A DNA stretch of 64,000 bases from Diadema setosum (GCF_964275005.1 NC_092696.1:30124953-30188952); one strand, 5' to 3'. Numbered from the stretch's first letter, positions 10,754-24,837 are shown. A program made the numbers and translations. Notes: generated by a model not told the origin, from the sequence alone.

Positions 10754-10930
10754 AATTGATCAGTGTTTAATAGTAGCTATGACAAAAAATCGCGGGCGCA
10801 CACACTGGCGCAGGATTCGAACCTAAGACCTCCTGATCTCCGGACAGGCGTCATCACCACCTGACCAGCGAGCCTCCGCCCGACAGCAAGTGTCTTTTCA
10901 AATCCTCATAGCATGTATCGGGCACCGCGT
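10754..10930 (-). mobile_element. tRNA-derived SINE, minus copy 2
   Basis: This is the same insertion as at 7901, carried by unit duplication. It sits ~100 bp after the B exon, with the normal spacer present. Confidence 0.7.
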
Positions 10931-12604
10931 AATTTATAGGAAAAGGTTGAAAATCAAAACGATAAGAGTGCTATTTACCCGAAATAGGGAACAATGCTTG
11001 TAAATCTACCCGCCTTTGATTAAGTATGTTTTTTTTTTCATTTAATGAACTTTGATTATTTCGATTTCGATTTCGATTCAGAGATTATAATAGTTGGGGA
11101 CGAGACATATTTCTCTGTTCTTACTTTTTTTTGTGCGTAACAATGGACATAAATTATGAGAGCATGTAATTCAAAGAGGAATTAAAAAAATATTTGATGA
11201 AAATTAGTTTTGAAGTATCTGAAATATCAAAAACAGATCGAACGTAATAAAGGGTGGCACCCATCTTTTATTACTATTCCTTTGTATTACGTTTTGCTTT
11301 ATATCTCAGCCATTTAAAAACCGATTTTAAATGCCTCTTTTAATGTATGCTCTGTTCTTTATCATGAGTGGTATCTATATCATGAGTGGCATCTCCAGAA
11401 AGTTAAAAGCCCAATGCTCATATCTATCAAAATACTATACATATCTTTCAATCTTAGAGCGCGATAATGCTCTTCTGCTTTTCAGCAGACGACATTTGTA
11501 ACTTTTTACTCACAACCGACATATTTCTAAACGAATGCAAAATAACACATTGTATGATTTGCTTTTTCTTTTTAACGCTAAATGACGTACTGAACCACGA
11601 CCAAATTATGGTTTATTACAGTAAGTTATGTGCATGTACATTCGGGGAGATCCAGGAGAGTTGAGCCACCCCCTGAAACTTGGTTAGAGTTTACAGATGC
11701 AGCACTTTTGCCCTCTGTTGGCAGTGCTTAACATTACTGTCATTTTAGCACAAGCAAGCAGAGGTGGTACAGCAACGCAAAGACACACGTCATGAAAAAC
11801 AAAACAAAACCAAAAGACAGCAGAAAAATGAACTGATGCGTTTCAGGTGTTACCTTTTCTATTACTCACATGACAACAAATGGTTAGTCAGTGAGTTATG
11901 TGGACTCTAGGTCACATTGTTACATCTTTGATAAATTTAGTGGATTTTTTATTTTCTGGTTTTGATACGCGTAAGGAAAGTTGAAAATGGCCACTTTGAG
12001 AAGAGTTTAGCAATGCAGTCTATTAATCAAATTCATGAAATTCTTCCTCCGACATGTTTTCATGCAACAAATTGCCCTTCTTCGACGTAAATAAGCACTC
12101 AATTGATCAGTGTTTAATGGTAGCCAAAAGTAGCCTATAACGCGGCGCCCCCTACATGCTATAAGGATTAGAACCCAAACTTGCTGTCGGGCAAAAGCTC
12201 ATTGGGCTAGTGGAGATGACGCCTGTCCGGTGATCAGGAGGAGGTTCGAATCCTGCTCGAGTGTGTGCCCCCATGGGTTGTGTGCGTGTGTATGTGTGTG
12301 TGTGTGTGTGTTTGTGTGTCTGTGTGTCTGTGTGTGTGTGTTGGTTACTATTAAACACTGATCAATTGAGTGCGTATTTACGTCGATGTAGGGAAATTTG
12401 TCAATCAGTTGCATAAAAACATCTCGAGGAAAGAATTTCATGAAAATGAAAAAAAAAAAAGTTACCTTCGCGCGCGAGAGAGAGTGTGTGTGTGGGTGTG
12501 TGCTTTAGATAATGGTTGTCTACTTGCAAAATACAGGAGATTGGTATCACACCGTCATCCGTTTTCGAATTCAACTTCGGCAACCAAGTGCCTATAACTA
12601 CACA

Positions 12605-12638
<34 letters not shown>

Positions 12639-13911
12639 ATAAATAAATAAGTGATAAACTGTTATACTGTAAGAAGGTGTCTCGGAATTGTACTTGCCAT
12701 TCAAAAGTCTTGGATGCAAAGGTGCTTGAAACCAAATTGGTTTCTCAAGTGGTATAAGGCGATTCCTTATCAATCCCGTCTCAGTTGGATGGAATTTACT
12801 GTCAAAATACTGGTTAAAAAAAAAGCTTTAAAATAAAGTTCATCCCAGAGCCAGGAGAACACATTGAAATCACTTTTAACATTATTGCTTTTGCTTTTCA
12901 TCTGTGTTGCTCCTCAGTACGTCTAGATGACATTTTTTGACATGTTAAAACCTGTATCATTCGGATTAGATTCTCAAGACAGTAACATTAAACTATTTAT
13001 CCCTTGCAGTCAAGCGGAACATATAAGAATATCTATAATTCTGTTACATTTTCGACTTTCAAATTCAGTGTTTTTCAGCTCTAGGTCGCACTACGCGAAA
13101 CTATTCAAGATTCACATGCAATTGACATTGCAGAGCAAACACTCAAGTATCCAACAGCACTCACTTTCCAAACAAAATGTAAAAGAACGAAACACTCTAT
13201 GATCAAACTCTCATTCCTCTCCGACATACCTGTGCTCCTAACTATTCTGAATGAAAAAAAAAATGAAATGTATGTGCAATATACAACATTGAATTCTCTG
13301 ACCAAACATTTCTGAAATTATTAGGATAACTAAGACCTGTACATACTACTTTCCAATATATTACCTATGTGGTGGTTTGTATAGCTGAGCATTTAGTCTG
13401 TTAAAGGCTCTTACTATTTGAAAGCGTGTAAATCTATTCGGTTATAGGATGAGGATCTTTTTATGGGCCATTGAAACCCCGAGCCAATATTCTGCTTCCA
13501 GTGTAAACTGTATGCCTGTGCGTTTTTGTTTTTTGTTTTTTTTTATCATGTACGTGTACAATGTATGTGCAATATACAACATTGAATTATCTGACCACAT
13601 ATTTCTAAAATTATTAGGATAACTGAGAGCCGAACATGCTACTTTTCCAATATGCTACCAATTTGGTGATTTACATAGCTGAGCATTTCTTGTATTTAAG
13701 GCTCTTCATACTATCTCAAAGCATGTAAATCTATTCGGTCTTCAGATGAGGATCTTTTTATGGGCCATTGAAACCCAGAGCCAATATTCTGCTTTCATTC
13801 TAAACTGTATGCTTTTGCGTTTGTTTTTTCATGTAAGTTCCGTTGAATTTTTTCCTTGTTTGTTGGTAAGATAATCTATTCTAATGATAATCTGAATTTC
13901 TCAATTTACAG
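10931..13911 (+). other. Intron content of a full array unit
   Basis: This inter-pair intron serves as the model for later units. In order it holds: a T-rich spacer; the degraded TTAA-family MITE; a T-tract block after TTCTGCTTTTCAG; a block beginning AGGAGAGTTGAGCCACCCC; the plus SINE; a GCGCGAGAG/TG block; a CA repeat with AAATAAATAAATA; the GAAGGTGTCTCGG block; two copies of the pre-exon intron repeat (about 13315-13560 and 13610-13911). The first of these two copies has lost its exon, or never had one. Confidence 0.75.
12082..12386 (+). mobile_element. tRNA-derived SINE, plus copy 2
   Basis: Same insertion as at 9198. The B box is present, but three bases before it are lost (GGAGGAGGTTCG), and the TG tail differs in length. 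Confidence 0.7.
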
Positions 13912-14718
13912 ATATTGATGAATGTGAAAGCAATCCTTGTCTGAACGGAGGAACGTGTCAAGACGCTGTCAATATGTGACCGTGCACCTCAAAACGAACA
14001 TAAAGTCGCACACACTGATTTTGCGTGAGGACTGAAAATAAGTGAAATGGGTCAACCTAGCCGAACTTGACTTTTTCATATTTTCTGAAAGAGTGGGTTT
14101 TCTTTTACATTATGCTAAAATTTGGTATCATAAAACGGGCAGGAAAGTGTGTTTTTTTAGCAGTTTATCTCGAACATTTTTGGTAGAATAGTGTGATTAG
14201 GTGTGTCTTTAGAATCCCTTTTTCATTTCTGAAAAACCTTGTCCTAACTCTTCACTTTCAACTCTAATAACTTTTGAGAGGATAGTGCCACCGCTTTGAA
14301 AGTTGACATTAATTATGGAAAGAATGTGTTAATGATGTGTGCTTAATTTCAATTTAATCTGATAATCTCTTCATTGTTGTTACTCTGGTGGTTTACTTCC
14401 TGTTTTTTGTCCCATTCATCGCACAGCCATCACGGTTTGGTAAAGATTAAGCGCTTGAATAGACACTGTGCTTCAGAGCCTCTTTTCTCAGTTCACACTT
14501 TTCCTGAGTTTGTGCTTTCTTTCCAATATTTAGATAGGTTACGAGAGTCCATTTGATTTGAGTTATACATCGTTTTAAAGCTTAAAGTCTGCTCTTTCAG
14601 AATATGGTCTTAACTAAAAATTAATGTCTGGCGACTTTTTGTTTGTTTTGAGGTGCAGGGTCACATATGTACTCGTGTCTGTGTTTACCGGGTTATAACG
14701 GGTCGAACTGCCAAACAG
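13912..14718 (+). pseudogene. EGF exon 5 (A class), interrupted by a MITE
   Basis: The exon bases 13912-13974 and 14666-14718 are otherwise an intact A exon with normal splice sites. They are separated by a 691-bp TA-type MITE that follows codon Met22. Read-through gives a TGA directly at the element's first bases, so inclusion would end the protein. Because the exon is phase 1-1, skipping it would keep the frame of the rest. Confidence 0.85.
13975..14665 (+). mobile_element. TA-type MITE, copy 3, inside an EGF exon
   Basis: It lies within TA at 13973-13974 and 14666-14667; the other A exons show the empty site AATATGTACTCG. Both termini are well kept (TGTGACC and GGTCACA), so this copy looks fairly recent. 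It has the same orientation as the copy at 5867. Confidence 0.95.
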
Positions 14719-15112
14719 GTAGGCTAGGATTAGGTATTATAGAGTAGATATAGCGAATTGCAATCTGCTGATGCATTTTTTAATAAAAAAAAAACACACA
14801 CGTTTGTCTTTCCTAATATTTCTTACATTCTTTGGAAAACTAAGACCCATACACACTACTTCACTAATATGCTACCTGTATGTAGTTTGCATAGGTGAGC
14901 ATGTATTACGTTATAGGCTTTTACTATTTGAAAGCGTGTAAATCTATTCGGTTCTAAGATGAAAATCTTTTTATGAGCCATTGAAACTCAGGGAAATTAT
15001 TCTGCTTTTGCGTTTCAGTTTTGGCATGTACGTTTCATTGACTTTTTCCTTATTCGTTGATAAGATGACATGTTTAATATTCTAATCATAATCCGATTTT
15101 CTCCATTTACAG

Positions 15113-15226
15113 ATATTGATGAATGTGTTAGCAATCCTTGTCTGAACGGAGGAACTTGTCAGGACGATGTCAATATGTACTCGTGTTTGTGTTTACCGGG
15201 TTATAACGGGTCGAGCTGCCAAACAG
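15113..15226 (+). CDS. EGF exon 6: cbEGF domain, B class
   Basis: Standard B exon with intact acceptor, donor and six cysteines. It is identical in protein to the other standard B exons. Confidence 0.85.
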
Positions 15227-15326
15227 GTGAGCTAGGATTATGTACAACGCTTGTAATTTAGAGTAGCGAATAGGAATCTGCTGCTGAATTTGATAATGAA
15301 GCTAAACCTTTTGTTAGTAACCACAG

Positions 15327-15503
15327 AATTGATCAGTGTTTAATAGTAGCTATGACAAAAAATCGCGGGCGCACACACTCGCGCAGGATTCGAACCTAAG
15401 ACCTCCTGATCTCCGGACAGGCGTCATCACCACCTGACCAGCGAGCCTCCGCCCGACAGCAAGTGTCGGTTCAAATCCTCATAGCATGTATCGGGCACCG
15501 CGT
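15327..15503 (-). mobile_element. tRNA-derived SINE, minus copy 3
   Basis: Same insertion as at 10754, carried by unit duplication. Confidence 0.7.
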
Positions 15504-16658
15504 AATTTATAGGAAAAGGTTGAAAATCAAAACGATAAGAGTGCTATTTACCCGAAATAGGGAACAATGCTTGTAAATCTACCCGCCTTTGATTAAGTAT
15601 GTTTTTTTTTTTTTTTCATTTAATGAACTTTGATTATTTCGATTTCGATTTCGATTCAGAGATTATAATAGTTGGGGACGAGACATATTTCTCTGTTCTA
15701 ACTTTTTTTTTGTGCGTAACAATGGACATAAATTATGAGAGCATGTAATTCAAAGAGGAATTATAAAAATATTTGATGAAAATTAGTTTTGAAGTATCTG
15801 AAATATCAAAAACAGATCGAACGTAATAAAGGGTGGCACCCATCTTTTATTACTATTCCTTTGTATTACGTTTTTCTTTATATCTCAGCCATTTAAAAAC
15901 CGATTTTAAATGCCTCTTTTAATGTATGCTCTGTTCTTTATCATGAGTGGTATCTATATCATGAGTGGCATCTCCAGAAAGTTAATAGCCCAATGCTCAT
16001 ATCTATCAATACTATACATATCTTTCAATCTTAGAGCGCGATAATGCTCTTCTGCTTTTCAGCAGACGATATTTGTAACTTTTTACTCACAACCGACATA
16101 TTTCTAAACGAATGCAAAATAACACATTGTATGATTTTTTTTTTCTTTTTAACGCTAAATGACGTACTGAACCACGACCAAATTATGGTTTATTACAGTA
16201 AGTTATGTGCATGTACATTCGGGGAGATCCAGGAGAGTTGAGCCACCCCCTCAAACTTGGTTAGAGTTTACAGATGCAGCACTTTTGCCCTCTGTTGGCA
16301 GTTCTTAACATTACTGTCATTTTAGCACAAGCAAGCAGAGGTGGTACAGCAACGCAAAGACACACGTCATGAAAAACAAAACAAAACCAAAAGACAGCAG
16401 AAAAATGAACTGATGCGTTTCAGGTGTTACCTTTTCTATTACTCACATGACAACAAATGGTTAGTCAGTGAGTTATGTGGACTCTAGGTCACATTGTTAC
16501 ATCTTTGATAAATTTAGTGGATTTTTTATTTTCTGGTTTTGATACGCGTAAGGAAAGTTGAAAATGGCCACGTTGAGAAGAGTTTAGCAATGCAGTCTAT
16601 TAATCAAATTCATGAAATTCTTCCTCCGACATGTTTTCATGCAACAAATTGCCCTTCT

Positions 16659-16858
16659 TCGACGTAAATAAGCACTCAATTGATCAGTGTTTAATGGTAG
16701 CCAAAAGTAGCCTATAACGCGGCGCCCCCTACATGCTATAAGGATTAGAACCCAAACTTGCTGTCGGGCAAAAGCTCATTGGGCTAGTGGAGATGACGCC
16801 TGTCCGGTGATCAGGAGGTCGTAGGTTCGAATCCTGCTCGAGTGTGTGCCCCCATGGG

Positions 16859-16891
<33 letters not shown>

Positions 16892-16935
16892 GGTTACTAT
16901 GAAACACTGATCAATTGAGTGCGTATTTACGTCGA
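16659..16935 (+). mobile_element. tRNA-derived SINE, plus copy 3
   Basis: Same insertion as at 9198. Its TG tail is shorter than in the neighbouring copies. Confidence 0.7.
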
Positions 16936-17153
16936 TGTAGGAAAATTTGTCAATCAGTTGCATAAAAACATCTCGAGGAAAATATTTCATGAAAATGAAA
17001 AAAAAAAGTTACCTGCGCGCTAGAGTGTGTGTGTGTGTGTGTGTGTGTGTACTTTAGATAATGGTTGTCTACTTGCAAAATACAGGAGATTGGTATCACA
17101 CCGTCATCCGTTTTCGCATTCAACTTCGGCAACCAAGTGCCTATAACTACACA

Positions 17154-17193
<40 letters not shown>

Positions 17194-18471
17194 AAATAAA
17201 TAAATAAATGATAAACTGCTATACTGTAAGAAGGTGTCTCGGAATTGTACTTGCCATTCAAAAGTCTTGGATGCAAAGGTGCTTGAAACCAAATTGGTTT
17301 CTCAAGTGGTATAAGGCGATTCCTTATCAATCCCGTCTCAGTTAGATGGAATTTACTGTCAAAATATTGGTTAAGAAAAAAGCTTTAAAATAAAGTTCAT
17401 CCCGGAGCCAGGAGAACACATTGAAATCACTTTTAACATTATTGCTTTTGCTTTTCATCTGTGTTGCTCCTCAGTACGTCTAGATGACATTTTTTTTGAC
17501 ATGTTAAAACCTGTATCATTCGGATTAGATTCTCAAGACAGTAACATTAAACTATTTATCCCTTGCAGTCAAGCGGAACATATAAGAATATCTATAATTC
17601 TGTTACATTCTCGACTTTCAAATTCAGTGTTTTTCAGCTCTAGGTCGCACTACGCGAAACTATTCAAGATTCACATGCAATTGACATTGCAGAGCAAACA
17701 CTCAAGTATCCAACAGCACTCACTTTCCAAACAAAATGTAAAAGAACGAAACACTCTATGATCAAACTCTCATTCCTCTCCGACATACCTGTGCTCCTAA
17801 CTATTCTGAATGAAAAAAAAAATGAAATGTATATGCAATATACAACATTGGATTCTTTGACCAAACATTTCTGAAATTATTAGGATAACTAAGACCTGTA
17901 CATACTACTTTTCCAATATATTACCTATTTGGTGGTTTGTATAGCTGAGCATTTAGTCCGTTAAAGGCTCTTACTATTTGAAAGCGTGTAAATCTATTCG
18001 GTTCTAGGATGAGGATCTTTTTATGGGCCATTGAAACCAAGAGCCAATATTCTGCTTCCAGTGTAAACTGTATGCCTGTGCGTTTTTGTTTTTTATTTTT
18101 TTTTTATAATGTACGTGTACAATGTATGTGCAATATACAACATTGAATTATCTGACCACATATTTCTAAAATTATTAGGATAACTGAGAGCCGTACATGC
18201 TACTTTTCCAATATGCTACCAATTTGGTGATTTATATAGCTGAGCATTTCTTGTATTTAAGGCTCTTTATACTATTTCAAAGCATGTAAATCTATTCGGT
18301 CTTCAGATGAGGATCTTTTTATGGGCCATTGAAACCCAGAGCCAATATTCTGCTTTCATTCTAAACTGTATGCTTTTGCGTTTGTTTTTTCATGTAAGTT
18401 CCGTTGATTTTTTCCTTGTTTGTTGGTAAGATAATCTATTCTAATGATAATCTGAATTTCTCAATTTACAG

Positions 18472-18585
18472 ATATTTATGAATGTGAAAGCAATCCTTGT
18501 CTGAACGGAGGAACGTGTCAAGACGCTGTCAATATGTACTCGTGTCTGTGTTTACCGGGTTATAACGGGTCGAACTGCCAAACAG
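18472..18585 (+). CDS. EGF exon 7: A class, Asp3 to Tyr
   Basis: The domain starts DIYEC instead of DIDEC (TAT for GAT). Residue 3 is part of the N-terminal calcium-binding signature of cbEGF domains, so calcium binding is probably weakened. Splice sites and cysteines are intact. Confidence 0.85.
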
Positions 18586-18976
18586 GTAGGCTAGGATTAG
18601 GTATTCTAGAGTAGATATAGCGAATTGCAATCTCCTGATGCATTTTTTAATTAAAAAAAAAAACACGTTTGTCTTTCCTAATATTTCTTACATTCTTTGG
18701 AAAACTAAGACCCATACACACTACTTCACTAATATGCTACTTGTATGTGGTTTGTATAGGTGAGCATGTATTACGTTATAGGCTTTTACTATTTGAAAGC
18801 GTGTAAATCTATTCGGTTCTAAGATGAGAATCTTTAATGAGCCATTGAAACTCAGTGAAATTATTCTGCTTTTTCGTTTCAGTTTTGGCATGTACGTTTC
18901 ATTGACTTTTTTCATATTTATTGATAAGATCACATGTTTAATATTCTAATCATAATCCGATTTTCTCCATTTACAG

Positions 18977-19090
18977 ATATTGATGAATGTGTTAGCAATC
19001 CTTGTCTGAACGGAGGAACTTGTCAGGACGATGTCAATATGTACTCGTGTTTGTGTTTACCGGGTTATAACGGGTCGAGCTGCCAAACAG
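18977..19090 (+). CDS. EGF exon 8: cbEGF domain, B class
   Basis: Standard B exon with intact splice sites and six cysteines. Confidence 0.85.
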
Positions 19091-19190
19091 GTGAGCTAGG
19101 ATTATGTACAACGCTTGTAATTTAGAGTAGCGAATAGGAATCTGCTGCTGAATTTGATAATGAGGCTAAACCTTTAGTTAATAACCACAG

Positions 19191-19367
19191 AATTGATCAG
19201 TGTTTAATAGTAGCTATGACAAAAAATCGCGGGCGCACACACTCGCGCAGGATTCGAACCTAAGACCTCCTGATCTCCGGACAGGCGTCATCACCACCTG
19301 ACCAGCGAGCCTCCGCCCGACAGCAAGTGTCGGTTCCAATCCTCATAGCATGTATCGGGCACCGTGT
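19191..19367 (-). mobile_element. tRNA-derived SINE, minus copy 4
   Basis: Same insertion as at 10754. The end reads CACCGTGT instead of CACCGCGT. Confidence 0.7.
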
Positions 19368-20512
19368 AATTTATAGGAAAAGGTTGAAAATCAAAACGAT
19401 AAGAGTGCTATTTACCCGAAATTGGGAACAATGCTTGTTAATCTACCCACCTTTGATTAAGTATGTTTTTTTTTTTCATTTAATGAAATTTGATTATTTC
19501 GATTTTATTCATTCAGAGATTATAATATTTGGGGTCGAGACATATTTCTTTTTTCTTACTTTTTTGTGCGTAACAATGGACATAAATTATGAGAGCATGT
19601 AATTCAAAGAGGAATTAAAAAATTATTTGATGACAATTGGTTTTGAAGTATCTGAAACATCAAAAACAGATCGAACGTAATAAAGGGTGGCACTCATCTT
19701 TTATTACTATTCCTTTGTATTACGTTTTGCTTTATATCTCAGCCATTCAAAAACCGATTTTAAATGCCTCTTATCATGTATGCTCTGTTCTTTATCATGA
19801 GTGGTATCTATATCATGAGTGGCATCTCCAGAAAGTTAAAAGCCCAATGCTCATATCTATCAATACTATACATATCTTTCAATCTTATCGCGCGATAATG
19901 CTCTTCTGCTTTTCAGCAGACGATATTTGTAACTTTTTACTCACAACCGACATATTTCTAAACGAATGCAAAATAACACATTGTATGATTTTTTTTTCTT
20001 TTTAACGCTAAATGACGTACTGAACCACGACCAAATTATGGTCTATTACAGCAAGTTATGTGCATGTACATTCGGGGAGATCCAGGAGAGTTGAGCCACC
20101 CCATGAAACTTGGTTAGAGTTTACAGATGCAGCACTTTTGCCCTCTGTTGGCAGTTCTTAACATTACTGTCATTTTAGCACAAGCAAGCAGAGGTGGTAC
20201 AGCAACGCAAAGACACACGTCATAAAAAACGAAACAAAACCAAAAGACAGGAGAAAAATGAACTGATGCGTTTCAGGTGTTACCTTTGCTATTACTCACA
20301 TGACAACAAATGGTTAGTCAGTGAGTTATGTGGACTCTAGGTCACATTGTTACATCTTTGATAAATTTAATGGATTTTTTTATTTTCTGGTTTTGATACG
20401 CGTAAGGAAAGTTGAAAATGGCCACGTTGAGAAGAGTTTAGCAATGCAGTCTATTAATCAAATTCATGAAATTCTTCCTCCGACATGTTTTCATGCAACA
20501 AATTGCCCTTTT

Positions 20513-20817
20513 TCGACGTAAATAAGCACTCAATTGATCAGTGTTTAATGGTAGCCAAAAGTAGCCTATAACGCGGCGCCCCCTACATGCTATAAGGATC
20601 AGAACCCAAACTTGTTGTCAGGCAAAAGCTCATTGGGCTAGTGGAGATGACGCCTGTCCGGTGATCAGGAGGTCGTAGGTTCGAATCCTGCTCGAGTGTG
20701 TGCGCCCATGGGTTGTGTGTGTGTGTGTGTGTATGTGTGTGTGTGTCTGTGTGTCTGTGTGTGTGTGTGTGTTGGTTACTATTAAACACTGATCAATTGA
20801 GTGCGTATTTACGTCGA
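20513..20817 (+). mobile_element. tRNA-derived SINE, plus copy 4
   Basis: Same insertion as at 9198, with the B box intact and a long TG tail broken by TATG and TCTG. Confidence 0.7.
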
Positions 20818-20908
20818 TGTAGGGAAATTTGTCAATCAGTTGCATAAAAACATCTCGAGGAAAGAATTTCATGAAAATGAAAAAAAAAAGGTTACCTGCG
20901 CGCGCGAG

Positions 20909-20946
<38 letters not shown>

Positions 20947-21062
20947 TTAGATAATGGTTGTCTACTTGCAAAATACAGGAGATTGGTATCACACCGTCAT
21001 CCGTTTTCGCATTCAACTTCGGCAACCAAATGCCTATAACTACACACACACATACATACACA

Positions 21063-21098
<36 letters not shown>

Positions 21099-22355
21099 AA
21101 ATAAATAAATGATAAACTGTTATACTGTAAGAAGGTGTCTCGGAATTGTACTTGCCATTCGAAAGTCTTGGATGCAAAGGTGCTTGAAACCAAATTGGTT
21201 TCTCAAGTGGTATAAGGCGATTCCTTATCAATCCCGTCTCAGTTGGATGGAATTTACTCTCAAAATATTGGTTAAGAAAAAAGCTTTAAAATAAAGTTCA
21301 TCCCAGAGCCAGGAGAACACATTGAAATCACTTTTAACATTATTGCTTTTGCTTTTCATCTGTGTTGCTCCTCAGTACGTCTAGATGACATTTTTTGACA
21401 TGTTAAAACCTGTATCATTCGGATTAGATTCTCAAGACAGTAACATTAAACTATTTATCCCTTGCAGTCAAGCGGAACATATAAGAATATCTATAATTCT
21501 GTTACATTTTCGACTTTCAAATTCAGCGTTTTTCAGCTCTAGGTCGCACTACGCGAAACTATTCAAGATTCACATGCAATTGACATTGCAGAGCAAACAC
21601 TCAAGTATCCAACAGCACTCACTTTCCAAACAAAATGTAAAAGAACGAAACACTCTATGATCAAACTCTCATTCCTCTCCGACATACCTGTGCTCCTAAC
21701 TATTCTGAATGAAAAAAAAAATGAAATGTATGTGCAATATACAACATTGAATTCTCTGACCAAACATTTCTGAAATTATTAGGATAACTAAGACCTGTAC
21801 ATACTACTTTTCCAATATATTACCTATTTGGTGGTTTGTATAGCTGAGCATTTAGTCCGTTAAAGGCTCTTACTATTTGAAAGCGTGTAAATCTATTCGG
21901 TTCTAGGATGAGGATCTTTTTATGGGCCATTGAAACCAAGAGCCAATATTCTGCTTCCAGTGTAAACTGTATGCCTGTGCGTTTTTGTTTTTTATTTTTT
22001 TTTTATAATGTACGTGTACAATGTATGTGCAATATACAACATTGAATTATCTGACCACATATTTCTAAAATTATTAGGATAACTGAGAGCCGTACATGCT
22101 ACTTTTCCAATATGCTACCAATTTGGTGATTTATATAGCTGAGCATTTCTTGTATTTAAGGCTCTTTATACTATTTCAAAGCATGTAAATCTATTCGGTC
22201 TTCAGATGAGGATCTTTTTATGGGCCATTGAAACCCAGAGCCAATATTCTGCTTTCATTCTAAACTGTATCCTTTTGCGTTTGTTTTTTACATGTAAGTT
22301 CCGTTGATTTTTTCCTTGTTTGTTGGTAAGATAATCTATTCTAATGATAATCTGA

Positions 22356-22511
<156 letters not shown>

Positions 22512-22879
22512 TAGATAAAGCGAATTGCAATCTGCTGATGCATTTTTTAATTTAAAAAAAAAAACCACTCGTTTGTCTTTCCTAATATTTCTTACATTCT
22601 TTGGAAAACTAAGACCCATACACACTACTTCACTAATATGCTACCTGTATGTAGTTTGTATAGGTGAGCATGTATTACGTTATAGGCTTTTACTATTTGA
22701 AAGCGTGTAAATCTTCGGTTCTAAGATGAGAATCTTTTTATGAGCCATTGAAACTCAGGGCAATTATTCTGCTTTTGCGTTTCAGTTTTGGCATGTACGT
22801 TTCATTGACTTTTTCCTTATTCATTGATAAGATGACATGTTTAATATTCTAATCATAATCCGATTTTCTCCATTTACAG

Positions 22880-22993
22880 ATATTGATGAATGTGTTAGCA
22901 ATCCTTGTCTGAACGGAGGAACTTGTCAGGACGATGTCAATATGTACTCGTGTTTGTGTTTACCGGGTTATAACGGGTCGAGCTGCCAAACAG
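22880..22993 (+). CDS. EGF exon 10: cbEGF domain, B class
   Basis: Standard B exon with intact splice sites and six cysteines. Confidence 0.85.
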
Positions 22994-23093
22994 GTGAGCT
23001 AGGATTATGTACAACGCTTGTAATTTAGAGTAGCGAATAGGAATCTGCTGCTGAATTTGATAATGAAGCTAAACCTTTTGTTAGTAACCACAG

Positions 23094-23270
23094 AATTGAT
23101 CAGTGTTTAATAGTAGCTATGACAAAAAATCGCGGGCGCACACACTCGCGCAGGATTCGAACCTAAGACCTCCTGATCTCCGGACAGGCGTCATCACCAC
23201 CTGACCAGCGAGCCTCCGCCCGACAGCAAGTGTCGGTTCAAATCCTCATAGCATGTATCGGGCACCGCGT
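23094..23270 (-). mobile_element. tRNA-derived SINE, minus copy 5
   Basis: Same insertion as at 10754, carried by unit duplication. Confidence 0.7.
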
Positions 23271-24412
23271 AATTTATAGGAAAAGGTTGAAAATCAAAAC
23301 GATAAGAGTGCTATTTACCCGAAATTGGGAACAATGCTTGTAAATCTACCCCCCTTTGATTAAGTATTTTTTTTTTCATTTAATGAAATTTGATTATTTC
23401 GATTTTATTCATTTAGAGTTTATAATAGTTGGGGTCGAGACATATTTCTTTTTTCTTACTTTTTTGTGCGTAACAATGGACATAAATTATGAGAGCATGT
23501 AATTCAAAGAGGAATGAAAAAAATATTTGATGAAAATTAGTTTTGAAGTATCTGAAATATCAAAAACAGATCGAACGTAATAAAGGGTGGCACCCAACTT
23601 TTATTACTATTCCTTTGTATTACGTTTTGCTTTATATCTCAGCCATTCAAAAACCGATTTTAAATGCCTCTTTTAATGTATGCTCTGTTCTTTATCATGA
23701 GTGGTATCTATATCATGAGTGCCATCTCCAGAAAGTTAAAAGCCCAATGCTCATATTTATCAATACTATACATATCTTTTCATCTTAGAGCGCGATAATG
23801 CTCTTCTGCTTTTCAGCAGACGATATTTGTAACTTTTTACTCACAACCGACATATTTCTAAACGAATGCAAAATAACACATTGTATGATTTTTTTTTTCT
23901 TTTTAACGCTAAATGACGTACTGAACCACTACCAAATTATGGTCTATTACAGTAAGTTATATGCATGTACATTCGGGGAGATCCAGGAGAGTTGAGCCAC
24001 CCCCTGAAACTTGGTTAGAGTTTACAGGTGCAGCACTTTTGCCCTCTGTTGGCAGTGCTTAACATTACTGTCACTTTAGCACAAGCAAGCAGAGGTGGTA
24101 CAGCAACGCAAAGACACACGTCATAAAAAACAAAACAAAGCCAAAAGACAGCAGAAAAATGAACTGATGCGTTTCAGGTGTTACCTTTTCTATTACTCAC
24201 ATGACAACAAATGGTTAGTCAGTGAGTTATGTGGACTCTAGGTCACATTGTTACATCTTTGATAAATTTAGTGGATTTTTTATTTTCTGGTTTTGATACG
24301 GGTAAGGAAAGTTGAAAATGGCCACGTTGAGAAGAGTTTAGCAATGCAGTATATTTATCAAATTCATGAAATTCTTCCTCCGACATGTTTTCATGCAACA
24401 AATTGCCCTTTT

Positions 24413-24713
24413 TCGACGTAAATAAGCACTCAATTGATCAGTGTTTAATGGTAGCCAAAAGTAGCCTATAACGCGGCGCCCCCTACATGCTATAAGGATC
24501 AGAACCCAAACTTGCTGTCGGGCAAAAGCTCATTGGGCTAGTGGAGATGACGCCTGTCCGGTGATCAGGAGGTCGTGGGTTCGAATCCTGCTCGAGTGTG
24601 TGCCCCCATGGGTTGTGTGTGTGTGTGTGTGTGTGTGTCTGTGTGTCTGTGTGTCTGTGTGTGTGTGTTGGTTACTATTGAACACTGATCAATTGAGTGC
24701 GTATTTACGTCGA
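24413..24713 (+). mobile_element. tRNA-derived SINE, plus copy 5
   Basis: Same insertion as at 9198. It shares GTCGTGGGTTCG and a TGAACACTG variant only with the copy at 29205, which marks the recent duplication. Confidence 0.7.
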
Positions 24714-24804
24714 TGTAGGGAAATTTGTCAATCAGTTGCATAAAAACATCTCGAGGAAAGAATTTCATGAAAATGAAAAAAAAAAAAGTTACCTGCGCGC
24801 GCGA

Positions 24805-24837
<33 letters not shown>

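Noticed and set aside
11467-11664. Recurrent open frame ADDICNFLLTTDIFLNECK after a good acceptor (TTCTGCTTTTCAG) with a GTAAGT donor downstream, in every unit
   Set aside because: The frame crosses a T run whose length varies between units and shifts the frame, so it is unlikely to be a coding exon. Its recurrence comes from the array.
12401-12773. Cys/Val- and Thr/His-rich open frames over CA/TG runs (also near 17000, 20700, 24700, 29500, 34300, 37600)
   Set aside because: They are translations of dinucleotide repeats.
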